64,000 nt of DNA from Falsiroseomonas sp050563535 (GTDB taxonomy: Bacteria; Pseudomonadota; Alphaproteobacteria; Acetobacterales; Acetobacteraceae). A model generated the notes under the pieces. The model made no database searches. It saw nothing but the letters and a program-made list of their open reading frames with translations, and was not told the DNA's origin. Position numbers and translations under genes: made by a program. Shown here piece by piece: positions 53,240 to 61,088 of this stretch (the stretch's first letter is position 1; every line of letters begins with the position of its first letter). The stretch is taken from assembly GCF_050563535.1 (NCBI RefSeq), contig NZ_JBNXUO010000008.1, positions 1-64,000 of the forward strand, in the 5' to 3' direction.

Positions 53240-54328
53240 ATGCGGGCCTTGCCATCGGGATCGCTGCGTGTCGGCATCGTCGGCGTGGGGAACTGCGCCT
53301 CCTCCTTCGTGCAGGGCCTGTCCTTCTACCGCGACGCGCATGCGAACGAGCCGCCGCCAGGGCTGATGAGCGCGGAGATCGGCGGCTACCACGTCGCCGA
53401 CATCGAGGTCTCGGCCGCCTTCGACGTCTCCGCCGCCAAGGTCGGGCGCGACCTCGCGGAGGCGATCGCCGCGCCGCCCAACAACACGCACCGCTTCGCC
53501 GAGGTGGCGCCGCGCGGGGTGCGCGTGGAGCGCGGCCCGACGCTGGACGGGCTCGGCCGCTACCTCGCGGGGGAGGTCGAGGAATCGCCGGCCCCGCCCG
53601 CCGCGGTGGCGGACGTGCTGCGGCGCAGCCGCACCGACATCCTCGTCTCCTACCTCCCCGTCGGCTCGCAGCGCGCGACCGAGCACTATGCCGAGGCGGC
53701 GCTGGAGGCGGGCTGCGCCTTCGTCAACTGCATCCCGGTCTTCATCGCCTCCGACCCCGGCTGGCGGGCGCGGTTCGAGCAGCGCGGCCTGCCGATCATC
53801 GGCGACGACATCAAGAGCCAGGTCGGCGCCACCATCGTCCACCGCGCGCTGGCCAACCTGTTCCGCGAACGCGGGGTGCGGCTGGACCGCACCTACCAGC
53901 TCAACTTCGGCGGCAACACCGACTTCCTGAACATGCTGGAGCGCGAGCGGCTGGAATCGAAGAAGATCAGCAAGACCAACGCGGTGACCAGCCAGATGGA
54001 CGTGGTGCCCGCGGCCGCCGACGTGCATGTGGGGCCGAGCGACTTCGTGCCCTGGCTGACCGACCGCAAATGGGCCTATATCCGCATGGAGGGCACGGCC
54101 TTCGGCGGCGTGCCGCTGAACCTCGAACTCAAGCTCGAGGTGTGGGATTCGCCCAATTCCGCCGGCATCGTCATCGATGCGGTGCGCTGCGCGAAGCTGG
54201 CGCTGGACCGCGGCATCCGCGGCGCGCTGGCCGGCCCCTCGGCCTGGTTCATGAAGTCCCCCCCGCGCCAGTTCACCGACCACGAGGCGCATGAGATGAC
54301 GACGCGCTTCATCGCCGGCGAGGCATGA
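53240..54328 (+). CDS. Myo-inositol-1-phosphate synthase
   Basis: A 362-residue NAD-dependent enzyme turning glucose 6-phosphate into inositol 1-phosphate. Prokaryotic-type signatures are VGIVGVGNCASSFVQGL at the N-terminus, VNCIPVFIASDPGW, and the catalytic core GDDIKSQVGATIVHRALANLF, YQLNFGGNTDFLNM, ESKKISKTNAVTSQ. The ATG at 53240 has its purine tract too close, so the TTG at 53249 (LPSGSLRV), preceded by GGGGGAGA at good spacing, may be the true start. Inositol phosphate would be handed to the phosphatase encoded next, with which it overlaps by 4 bp. Confidence 0.92.
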   Translation: MRALPSGSLRVGIVGVGNCASSFVQGLSFYRDAHANEPPPGLMSAEIGGYHVADIEVSAAFDVSAAKVGRDLAEAIAAPPNNTHRFAEVAPRGVRVERGPTLDGLGRYLAGEVEESPAPPAAVADVLRRSRTDILVSYLPVGSQRATEHYAEAALEAGCAFVNCIPVFIASDPGWRARFEQRGLPIIGDDIKSQVGATIVHRALANLFRERGVRLDRTYQLNFGGNTDFLNMLERERLESKKISKTNAVTSQMDVVPAAADVHVGPSDFVPWLTDRKWAYIRMEGTAFGGVPLNLELKLEVWDSPNSAGIVIDAVRCAKLALDRGIRGALAGPSAWFMKSPPRQFTDHEAHEMTTRFIAGEA

Positions 54329-54930
54329 CGACGCTGCTGCTGGCGCGCCATGCCAGCCATGACGTGGTGGGCAGCGTGCTGTGCGGCCGGATGCCGGGCG
54401 TGCATCTCGGCGCGGCCGGCCGGGCGGAAGCCGCCGCGCTCGCCCGCCACGTCGCCGCCGCGCGCCCCGCCGCGCTGTTCGCCAGCCCCCAGCCCCGCGC
54501 GCGGGAGACGGCGGCCGTGATCGGCGCGGCCTGCGGGATCGAGCCCGCCGAGGAGGCCGCGCTCGACGAGATCGACTTCGGTGCCTGGACCGGGCGCGCC
54601 TTCGCCGAACTCGACCGCGACCCGCATTGGCGCGTCTGGAACGCCGACCGCGCGACGGCGCGCCCGCCCGGCGGCGAGGCGATGTTCGAGGTGCAGGCCC
54701 GCATCCTCGCCTGGGTCGAGACGCTGCCGCGCCGCCACCCGGGCGTCACCGTCGCGGCCGTCAGCCACGCCGATGTGATCAAGGCGGCGCTGATGGCCCA
54801 TCTCGGCCTGTCGCCGGACGCGCATGGCCGCTTCGAGGTCGCCCCCGCCTCCCTCAGCGCGATCGTGTTGTGGCCGGGCGGCGGGCGCGTGCGATCCATC
54901 AACGAGACGCCCGCACCAGCGCAGGAATGA
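54325..54930 (+). CDS. Histidine phosphatase-family protein
   Basis: A 201-residue phosphatase of the phosphoglycerate-mutase-like group. The phospho-histidine motif is LLARHASHD (RHA instead of the common RHG), with the second catalytic His in VAAVSHADVIKAAL, Arg in ASPQPRARETAA, and Glu/Asp in LDEIDFGAW. Directly downstream of, and overlapping, inositol phosphate synthase, it could dephosphorylate inositol phosphate or a sugar phosphate. That role is inferred from position. The stop overlaps the next ATG. Confidence 0.88.
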   Translation: MTTLLLARHASHDVVGSVLCGRMPGVHLGAAGRAEAAALARHVAAARPAALFASPQPRARETAAVIGAACGIEPAEEAALDEIDFGAWTGRAFAELDRDPHWRVWNADRATARPPGGEAMFEVQARILAWVETLPRRHPGVTVAAVSHADVIKAALMAHLGLSPDAHGRFEVAPASLSAIVLWPGGGRVRSINETPAPAQE

Positions 54931-55697
54931 CCATGTCCGCCACCACAGACCGCGACGAGATCCGGCGCCGCGCCGCCGCGCTCGGCCCCTGGTTCCACAA
55001 CCTCGACCTGCACGGCGTGCGCACCGCGCCCGACCACTTCCTGGGCGACTATCCCGCCATCAAGTGGCGCCACTTCGCGCATGCCATCCCGCAGGACCTG
55101 ACCGGCCGCAGCGTGCTCGACATCGGCTGCAACGGCGGCTTCTACGCGATCGAGATGAAGCGCCGCGGCGCGGCGCGCGTGGTGGGCATAGACTCCGACG
55201 ACGACTACCTGGCGCAGGCGCGCTTCGCGGCCGAGGTGACGGGCGCCGAGATCGAATTCCGCAACCTCTCGGTCTACGACCTGGCGCGGCTGGGCGAGCG
55301 CTTCGACATCGTGCTGTTCATGGGCGTGCTCTACCACCTGCGCCACCCGCTGCTGGCGCTGGACCTGGTGCACGAGCATGTCGCGCGCGACATGCTGGTC
55401 TTCCAGTCCATGCAGCGCGGCTCGGCCGAGGTGGCGCCGCTGCGGGAGGACTACGACTTCGCCGAGACCGCGCATTTCGACGCGCCGGGCTACCCGAAGC
55501 TGCACTTCATCGAACGCCGCTACGCGCATGACCAGACCAACTGGTGGGCGCCGAACCGCGCCTGCACGGAAGCGATGCTGCGTTCCGCCGGCTTCGAGAT
55601 CGCCGACCATCCGGAAGCCGAGGTCTACATCTGCCGCCGCGTGGAGCCGCCCGAAGGCGCCGGCGCGGTCTATCCCGCGCGGGGGGCGGGCGCATGA
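54927..55697 (+). CDS. SAM-dependent methyltransferase of the wybutosine/CmoB-like DUF1698 type
   Basis: A 256-residue methyltransferase. Motif I is VLDIGCNGGFYAIEMKRRGA; then VVGIDSDDDYLAQARFAAEV and FDIVLFMGVLYHLRHPLLALD, all shared with DUF1698/CmoB-like enzymes. The N-terminal GPWFHNLDLHGVRTAPDHFLGDYPAIKW is a distinctive conserved lead-in. I recall a TIGRFAMs family named after Ramlibacter locus Rta_06860 with this architecture and a similar gene context; this is unverified. Probably O-methylates the glycan product. Overlaps of 4 bp on both sides. Confidence 0.88.
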   Translation: MTMSATTDRDEIRRRAAALGPWFHNLDLHGVRTAPDHFLGDYPAIKWRHFAHAIPQDLTGRSVLDIGCNGGFYAIEMKRRGAARVVGIDSDDDYLAQARFAAEVTGAEIEFRNLSVYDLARLGERFDIVLFMGVLYHLRHPLLALDLVHEHVARDMLVFQSMQRGSAEVAPLREDYDFAETAHFDAPGYPKLHFIERRYAHDQTNWWAPNRACTEAMLRSAGFEIADHPEAEVYICRRVEPPEGAGAVYPARGAGA

Positions 55698-56584
55698 TCG
55701 AGGCGGCGATGATCTGGAACGAGCCGAACAACAAGTCCCACTGGGACCCGGCGATCGACCCGGACTGGAGCCAGTTCGCACGCATGGCCTGCCTTGCCGG
55801 CCAGGCGATCCACGCGGAGAACGCGGCGCTGCCGCGCGTGCTCGGCGGCATGTCGCCGATCGACCCGACCTTCGTGCAGAACCTCGCCTCGAAGGGCGTG
55901 ATGGAGCATGTGGACGTGGTCGCCGTCCACGGCTTCCCGCTCGACTGGAACCTCTGGCAGATCGGCGAATGGCCCGCGAAGATCGAGGAGATCCGCGCGG
56001 TGACCGACAAGCCGATCTGGGTGAGCGAGGTCGGCGTGTCCTCCTTCGGGGCGGAGGAGGTGCAGGCCTGGGGGCTCGCGCGCACGGCGGAACTGCTGAA
56101 GGGCCGCGTGCCGCGCATCCACTGGTACAGCCTCTGCGACCTGCCGCGGTCCTGGGAGGCGACGACCCGCCACCGGGAGGCGGAGGGATCGTCCTACTAC
56201 CGCCACTTCTACATGGGCCTGGTGCGCGAGGACGGGACGCCGAAGCCGGCCTTCGAGGAGTTCGCGAAGCACACGCCGGCGATGGGGCTCTGCCAGTGGT
56301 TCCACTTCGAGGACCACCGGCTGGACGACGCGGTGGCCTGGATGAAGCGGCTCGGCGTGCGGCACCTGCGCACCGGCCTGTCCTGGGCGGACAGCTTCCG
56401 CCCCGACGCGCTGGCCTGGTTCGACCGGCAGATGGAGGCGCTGCGCGACTTCGACGTCACCGTGACCTTCTGCTTCACGCCCGAACACCGCGGCCCCGGC
56501 CGTCACCACACCAGCCCGCCCTACGAGCCCGCCGAGTTCGCCGAATTCTGCGCGGCGATGGTGCGGCGATACGCGCCCGGCTAG
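55694..56584 (+). CDS. Glycoside hydrolase-like protein (clan A, beta-xylosidase type)
   Basis: A 296-residue (beta-alpha)8 protein. The acid/base glutamate is in MIWNEPNNKSHWDP (the WNEPN motif) and the nucleophile glutamate probably in KPIWVSEVGVSSFG, spaced as in clan GH-A enzymes such as GH39 xylosidases. No signal peptide, so it acts in the cytoplasm. The second part (HLRTGLSWADSFRPDALAWF) looks like a partial repeat of a barrel. It may trim, transfer or proof-read a sugar on the glycan made by the cluster. Start ATG overlaps the methyltransferase stop. Confidence 0.8.
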   Translation: MIEAAMIWNEPNNKSHWDPAIDPDWSQFARMACLAGQAIHAENAALPRVLGGMSPIDPTFVQNLASKGVMEHVDVVAVHGFPLDWNLWQIGEWPAKIEEIRAVTDKPIWVSEVGVSSFGAEEVQAWGLARTAELLKGRVPRIHWYSLCDLPRSWEATTRHREAEGSSYYRHFYMGLVREDGTPKPAFEEFAKHTPAMGLCQWFHFEDHRLDDAVAWMKRLGVRHLRTGLSWADSFRPDALAWFDRQMEALRDFDVTVTFCFTPEHRGPGRHHTSPPYEPAEFAEFCAAMVRRYAPG

Positions 56585-56592
56585 CCCGCGAT

Positions 56593-56633
56593 CGCCCCCA
56601 CTGTGCACGCCGAAGGCGGGCATGGTGGGGGCG
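56593..56633 (+). terminator. Long imperfect hairpin after the glycoside hydrolase gene
   Basis: Nineteen-base arms (CGCCCCCACTGTGCACGCC and GGCGGGCATGGTGGGGGCG) pair with three mismatches around the loop GAA, 8 bp past the stop codon. Highly stable and without a T-tract. Likely transcription end or transcript-stabilising structure. Confidence 0.5.
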
Positions 56634-56656
56634 TGAATCGCCGGGCTCACGAGGGG

Positions 56657-56701
56657 CTGGACCCGAGTGGCCCGGACACAGTTCGGGCCACTCGGGTCCA
56701 G
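56657..56701. repeat. Perfect 18-bp inverted repeat (possible REP-like element)
   Basis: CTGGACCCGAGTGGCCCG and its exact complement CGGGCCACTCGGGTCCAG flank a 9-base loop (GACACAGTT). It lies between the glycoside hydrolase and topoisomerase genes, directly after the hairpin at 56593. The loop and symmetric arms suggest a REP-type palindrome or a bidirectional terminator. Confidence 0.6.
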
Positions 56702-56767
56702 GGCAGGCGGAACCGCCGGGGCGCGCCGGGTGTTCGGGATTCCCGACCCGCTGCCAGGGCCCGCCCC

Positions 56768-57922
56768 ATGCCCCCAGAAGACACCGCCGCCGCCGCTCCC
56801 ATCGTCGCCCCGCGCGAGGCGGCGGAGGAGGCGGGGCTGCGCTACGTCTCGGACGAGGCGCCCGGGATCTCCCGCCGCCGCACCGGCAAGGGGTTCTCCT
56901 ACCGCCTGCCGAAGGGCGGGCCGGTGAAGGACAGGGCGGCGCTGGCGCGCATCCGGACGCTCGCCATCCCGCCGGCCTGGACGCAGGTCTGGATCTGCCC
57001 GCACCCGGACGGCCACATCCAGGCGACGGGCCGCGACGAGAAGGGCCGCAAGCAGTACCGCTACCACCCGCGCTGGCGGGAGGTGCGCGACGCCGCGAAA
57101 TACGACCACATGCTGGACTTCGCGAAGGCCCTGCCCGCCATCCGCGCCCGCGTGGAGGCCGACCTGAAGCGGCCCGGCCTCCCGCGGGAGAAGGTGCTGG
57201 CCACGGTGGTGCAGCTGCTGGAGACGACGCTGATCCGCGTCGGCAACGACGACTACGCGAAGGCCAATGGCAGCTACGGCCTGACCACGCTGCGCAACCG
57301 CCATGTCGAGGTGGACGGCGCCGAGCTGCGCTTCGCCTTCAAGGGCAAGAGCGGGAAGACATGGCAGCTCGGCGTCGCGGACCGGCGGGTGGCCCGCATC
57401 GTCCGCGCCTGCCAGGACCTTCCCGGGCAGGAGCTGTTCGCCTATCGCGACGCCGACGGCACGCCGCGTGACGTCACCTCGGCCGACGTCAACGCCTATC
57501 TGCGCGAGGTCTCGGGTCGCGACATCACCGCGAAGGACTTCCGCACCTGGTCCGGCACGGTGCTGGCGGCGCTGGCGCTGCGCGAATTCGAACGCTTCGA
57601 CAACCAGGCGGCGGCGAAGCGCAACGTGAAGCGGGCGATCGAGCGGGTGGCCGCGCGGCTCGGCAACACGCCGACCATCTGCCGCAAATGCTACGTCCAC
57701 CCTGCCGTGATCGACGGCTACCTGGACCAGGGGCTGGTGGCGGAGATGGAGGCGGAGGCGCGGGCGGAACTCAGCGGCGAACTGGCGAAGCTGCGGCCCG
57801 AGGAGGGCGCGGTGCTGGTGCTGCTGCTGGAGAGGCTGAAGGCCATGGAAGGCGCGAACGACAACCGCCGCGCCCCGCCCCGCGCCGCGAACGACGCCGG
57901 CACCGCCCGCGCCAGCGCCTGA
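56768..57922 (+). CDS. Eukaryotic-like DNA topoisomerase IB
   Basis: A 384-residue bacterial type IB topoisomerase that nicks and reseals DNA without ATP. The N-terminal domain has KGFSYRLPKG and IPPAWTQVWICPHPDGHIQATGRDEKGRKQYRYHPRW, the catalytic domain TTLIRVGNDDYAKANGSYGLTTLRNRH, DVTSADVNAYLREVSGRDITAKDFRTW, and the nucleophile Tyr at residue 309 in CRKCYVHP. It has its own spacer with two hairpins upstream, and interrupts the glycan cluster between the glycoside hydrolase and the fourth CgeB copy. Confidence 0.94.
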   Translation: MPPEDTAAAAPIVAPREAAEEAGLRYVSDEAPGISRRRTGKGFSYRLPKGGPVKDRAALARIRTLAIPPAWTQVWICPHPDGHIQATGRDEKGRKQYRYHPRWREVRDAAKYDHMLDFAKALPAIRARVEADLKRPGLPREKVLATVVQLLETTLIRVGNDDYAKANGSYGLTTLRNRHVEVDGAELRFAFKGKSGKTWQLGVADRRVARIVRACQDLPGQELFAYRDADGTPRDVTSADVNAYLREVSGRDITAKDFRTWSGTVLAALALREFERFDNQAAAKRNVKRAIERVAARLGNTPTICRKCYVHPAVIDGYLDQGLVAEMEAEARAELSGELAKLRPEEGAVLVLLLERLKAMEGANDNRRAPPRAANDAGTARASA

Positions 57923-57933
57923 CCCCGCGCGAG

Positions 57934-57949
57934 GCAACCGGAAGGTTGC
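57934..57949 (+). terminator. Small hairpin after the topoisomerase gene
   Basis: GCAACC and GGTTGC flank GGAA, 11 bp downstream of the topoisomerase stop and 43 bp before the CgeB start. Weak (six base pairs), no T-tract; a possible attenuator or transcript end. Confidence 0.25.
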
Positions 57950-57992
57950 AGCGCCGTTCTCCCGCACGGAGCGGAGAGGAGCGTCGCGCGCG

Positions 57993-59075
57993 ATGAAGCT
58001 GGTCGTGTTCGGCCTGACCGTGACCTCCTCCTGGGGGAACGGCCATGCGACGCTGTGGCGGTCCCTCATCCGCGCCCTGGCGCGCCGCGGCCATGCCGTG
58101 ACCTTCTTCGAGCGCGACGTGCCCTGGTACGCGAATGCGCGCGACGCCTTCGACATCCCCGGCCTCACGGTCGTCGCCTATCCCGACTGGCAGGCGGCGC
58201 TGCCGCAGGCGCGCGCCGCGCTGCGCGGCGCGGATGCCGCGATGGTCACCTCCTACTGCGCCGACGGGGTCGCGGCTTCCGACCTCGTGCTGGGGGAGGG
58301 GCGGGGCGCACGGGTCTTCTACGACCTCGACACGCCGGTCACGCTCGACCTCCTCGCGGGGGGGAAGCCGCCGGACTGGCTGCCGCCGCAGGGGCTGTCG
58401 GGCTTCGACCTGGTGCTGAGCTACACCGGGGGCGAGGCGCTGGCGCGGCTGCGGACGGAGCTTGGCGCGCGCCGCGTCGCGCCGCTCTACGGCAGCGTGG
58501 ACCCCGACGCGCACCGCCCGGCGGAGCCTGTGGCGGCCTACCGCGCCGACCTCTCCTATCTCGGCACCTATGCCGCCGACCGCCAGGTGGCGCTGGAGCG
58601 GCTGTTCGTGGAGCCGGCGCGGCGGCGGCCCGGGGGGCGCTTCGTCATCGGCGGCGCGCAGTATCCGCAGGACTTCCCCTGGACGCCGAACATCCACTTC
58701 GTCCGCCACATGCCGCCGCCCGAGCATCCGGCCTTCTTCTCCTCCTCGCGCCTCACGCTCAACGTCACGCGCCGCGCCATGGCCGCGCTCGGCTGGTGTC
58801 CCTCCGGCCGGCTGTTCGAGGCGGCGGCCTGCGGCACGCCGGTGCTGAGCGACGCGTGGGACGGGCTCGACCACTTCTACGCGCCGGGCGAGGAGATCCT
58901 GGTCGCGCGCGACACCGCCGATGCGCTCGCCGCGCTCGACCTGCCGGAGGCGGAGATCCGGCGCATCGCGCGCCGCGCGCGCGACCGCACGCTGGCCGAG
59001 CATGCCGGCGACCGCCGCGCGGCGGAGCTGGAGGCGGCGCTCGAGGGCATCCGCGCACCCGTGATGGAGGGCTGA
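57993..59075 (+). CDS. CgeB-like glycosyltransferase (cluster copy 4)
   Basis: A 360-residue transferase strongly like copy 1 (45173): both have SSWGNGHAT or SAWGNGHAT, ERDVPWYA, GARVFYDLDTPVTLDLL versus GATAFYDIDTPVTLAKL, DLSYLGTYAADRQVALERLFVEPARRRPG, and TLNVTRRAMAALGWCPSGRLFEAAACGTPVLSD. The similarity suggests gene duplication across the central promoter. The ATG follows GGAGAGGAG. It ends 2 bp before the nucleotidyltransferase start and sits downstream of topoisomerase IB, the only break in this half of the cluster. Confidence 0.86.
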   Translation: MKLVVFGLTVTSSWGNGHATLWRSLIRALARRGHAVTFFERDVPWYANARDAFDIPGLTVVAYPDWQAALPQARAALRGADAAMVTSYCADGVAASDLVLGEGRGARVFYDLDTPVTLDLLAGGKPPDWLPPQGLSGFDLVLSYTGGEALARLRTELGARRVAPLYGSVDPDAHRPAEPVAAYRADLSYLGTYAADRQVALERLFVEPARRRPGGRFVIGGAQYPQDFPWTPNIHFVRHMPPPEHPAFFSSSRLTLNVTRRAMAALGWCPSGRLFEAAACGTPVLSDAWDGLDHFYAPGEEILVARDTADALAALDLPEAEIRRIARRARDRTLAEHAGDRRAAELEAALEGIRAPVMEG

Positions 59076-59077
59076 GC

Positions 59078-59899
59078 ATGTGGGGCATCATCCCGGCCGC
59101 CGGCATCGGCAGCCGCATCCAGCCGCTGGCCTTCTCGAAGGAACTGCTGCCGGTCGGCTGCCGGATGGAGGGCGGGGTGGAACGCCCGCGCGCCGTCAGC
59201 GAACACCTGATCGAGCGGATGCTGGCGGCGGGGGTGACCAAGCTCTGCTTCGTCATCGCGCCGGGCAAGAGCGACATCGTGAACTACTACGGCGCGCGCA
59301 TCGGCGCCGCGCGCATCGCCTATGTGGTGCAGGCCGAACCCGCGGGCCTGTGCGACGCGATCTTCTGCGCCGCGCCCTTCATCGGCCCCGACGAACAGGT
59401 GATGGTCGGCCTGCCGGACACGGTGTGGTTCCCGCGCGACGGGCTTGCGCTGCTGCCGCGGGACACGCTGTCCTTCCTGCTGTTCCCGGTGGAGCGGCCG
59501 GAATTCTTCGACGCGGTGGTGACCGACGCCGCGGGCCGCGTGCAGGAGATCCAGGTGAAGCAGCAGGACGCGCGGTCGCACTGGGTCTGGGGCGCCTTCG
59601 GCATGCCAGGCCGCGTCCTGCACGACCTGCACGCGCTGTGGCGGGAGCCGGGGCGCGGCGACGAATATGTCGGCACGCTGGTCAATGCCTGGCTGGCGCG
59701 CGGCGGCACCGCGCAGGGGGTCCGCGCGGGCACCACCTATGTCGACGTGGGCACCATGCATGGCTGGCGCGCGGCGGTCGCGATGCTGGGGGCGGAGCCG
59801 CCCGACGCCGCGAATGACGCGCTGCCCTACCGCGCGCTGCAGCAGCGCGCGACGCTGCGCGCCGCGGCGGCGCGGGCCGACCAGCCCGCGGCCGAATGA
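59078..59899 (+). CDS. Sugar-1-phosphate nucleotidyltransferase
   Basis: A 273-residue nucleotidyltransferase of the RmlA/GalU fold: GIIPAAGIGSRIQPLAFSKELLPVG (GxGxR...PxSKEL), then an acceptor loop VVQAEPAGLCDAIFCAAPFIG and VGLPDTVWFP replacing the usual GD. The length is that of bare nucleotidyltransferases without the left-handed helix domain. It would make an NDP-sugar or NDP-cyclitol donor for the transferases. Start at 59078, 2 bp after copy 4; its stop overlaps the DeoB ATG. Confidence 0.88.
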   Translation: MWGIIPAAGIGSRIQPLAFSKELLPVGCRMEGGVERPRAVSEHLIERMLAAGVTKLCFVIAPGKSDIVNYYGARIGAARIAYVVQAEPAGLCDAIFCAAPFIGPDEQVMVGLPDTVWFPRDGLALLPRDTLSFLLFPVERPEFFDAVVTDAAGRVQEIQVKQQDARSHWVWGAFGMPGRVLHDLHALWREPGRGDEYVGTLVNAWLARGGTAQGVRAGTTYVDVGTMHGWRAAVAMLGAEPPDAANDALPYRALQQRATLRAAAARADQPAAE

Positions 59900-61020
59900 C
59901 CCGCGCCCTCCTCCTCGTGCTCGACAGCGTCGGCTGCGGCGCGGCGCCCGATGCGGCGCGCTACGGGGACGAGGGGGCGGACACGCTGGGCCACATCCGG
60001 CGCGCCACCGGGCTTCGCCTGCCGGTGCTCGACGCGCTCGGCCTCGACGCCATCCTGGGCGGCGCGGCGCCGGCCGGTGCCGCGCATGGCCGGATGCGCC
60101 CGCGCGCCACCGGGAAGGACAGCACCACCGGCCACTGGGAGATCGCGGGCGCCGCGCCCGCCGCCCCCTTCGCCACCTTCGACCGCTTCCCCGACGCGCT
60201 GGTCCGCGCGATCGAGGAGGAGGCGGGCGTCGCCTTCCTCGGCAATGTCGCGGCCAGCGGCACCGCCATCATCGACGAACTCGGCGCCGAGCACCTGCGC
60301 AGCGGGCGGCCCATCCTCTACACCTCGGCCGATTCCGTGCTGCAGGTCGCGGCGCATGAGGAGGTGATCCCGCCCCGCCGCCTCTACGCCCTGTGCGAGG
60401 TGGCGCGCCGCCATGCCGATGCCTGGGCGATCGGCCGCGTCATCGCGCGGCCCTTCGAGGGCACGCCCGGCGCCTTCCGCCGCACCGCGCGCCGGCACGA
60501 CTTCTCCATGCGCCCGCCGCGCACCGTGCTCGACGCCATCACCGAAGCCGGCCGCCCGGTCATCGGCATCGGCAAGACCGGCGACCTGTTCGCCGGGCAG
60601 GGCCTCGGGGCGTCCCACCCCACCGCCTCCAACGCCGAGGGCATGGCCCGCACCGCGGCGCTGTGGGAGGAGATGCGGGAGGGCCTGGTCTTCACCAACC
60701 TGGTCGATTTCGACACGCTGTTCGGCCACCGGCGCGACGTCGCGGGCTATGCCGGCGCGCTGGCGGAATTCGACGCCTGGCTGGGCGGCTTCCTGCCCGC
60801 CTGCGGGCCGGAGGACCTGGTGATCCTCACCGCCGACCACGGCAACGACCCGACCTTCCGCGGCACCGACCACACGCGGGAGGAGGTGCCGCTGCTGGTC
60901 CTGCACCGCGGCCGGCGTGACGCGCTCGGCACCCGCGACGGCTTCGCCGACGTGGCGGCGACGCTCGCCGGGGCCTTCGGCCTGCCGCCATGGCCATCCG
61001 GGCGTTCGTTCCTGGCCTGA
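59896..61020 (+). CDS. deoB: Phosphopentomutase
   Basis: A 374-residue alkaline-phosphatase-fold mutase interconverting ribose 1- and 5-phosphates (and deoxyribose). Metal-binding DSVGCGAAPDA opens the protein, the phosphorylated Thr is in GKDSTTGHWE, and the C-terminal metal motifs NLVDFDTLFGHRRD and LTADHGNDPT are present. The ATG overlaps the nucleotidyltransferase stop (ATGA), so it is made from the same message as the glycan genes. It is normally a nucleoside salvage enzyme, and here may feed pentose 1-phosphate. Confidence 0.95.
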   Translation: MTRALLLVLDSVGCGAAPDAARYGDEGADTLGHIRRATGLRLPVLDALGLDAILGGAAPAGAAHGRMRPRATGKDSTTGHWEIAGAAPAAPFATFDRFPDALVRAIEEEAGVAFLGNVAASGTAIIDELGAEHLRSGRPILYTSADSVLQVAAHEEVIPPRRLYALCEVARRHADAWAIGRVIARPFEGTPGAFRRTARRHDFSMRPPRTVLDAITEAGRPVIGIGKTGDLFAGQGLGASHPTASNAEGMARTAALWEEMREGLVFTNLVDFDTLFGHRRDVAGYAGALAEFDAWLGGFLPACGPEDLVILTADHGNDPTFRGTDHTREEVPLLVLHRGRRDALGTRDGFADVAATLAGAFGLPPWPSGRSFLA

Positions 61021-61088
61021 CGGCCGCCCGTTAGCATCCCGGTCACGATTGCGCGCGACTGTCACGCACCCCTGCCCGGAGCCCTGCC

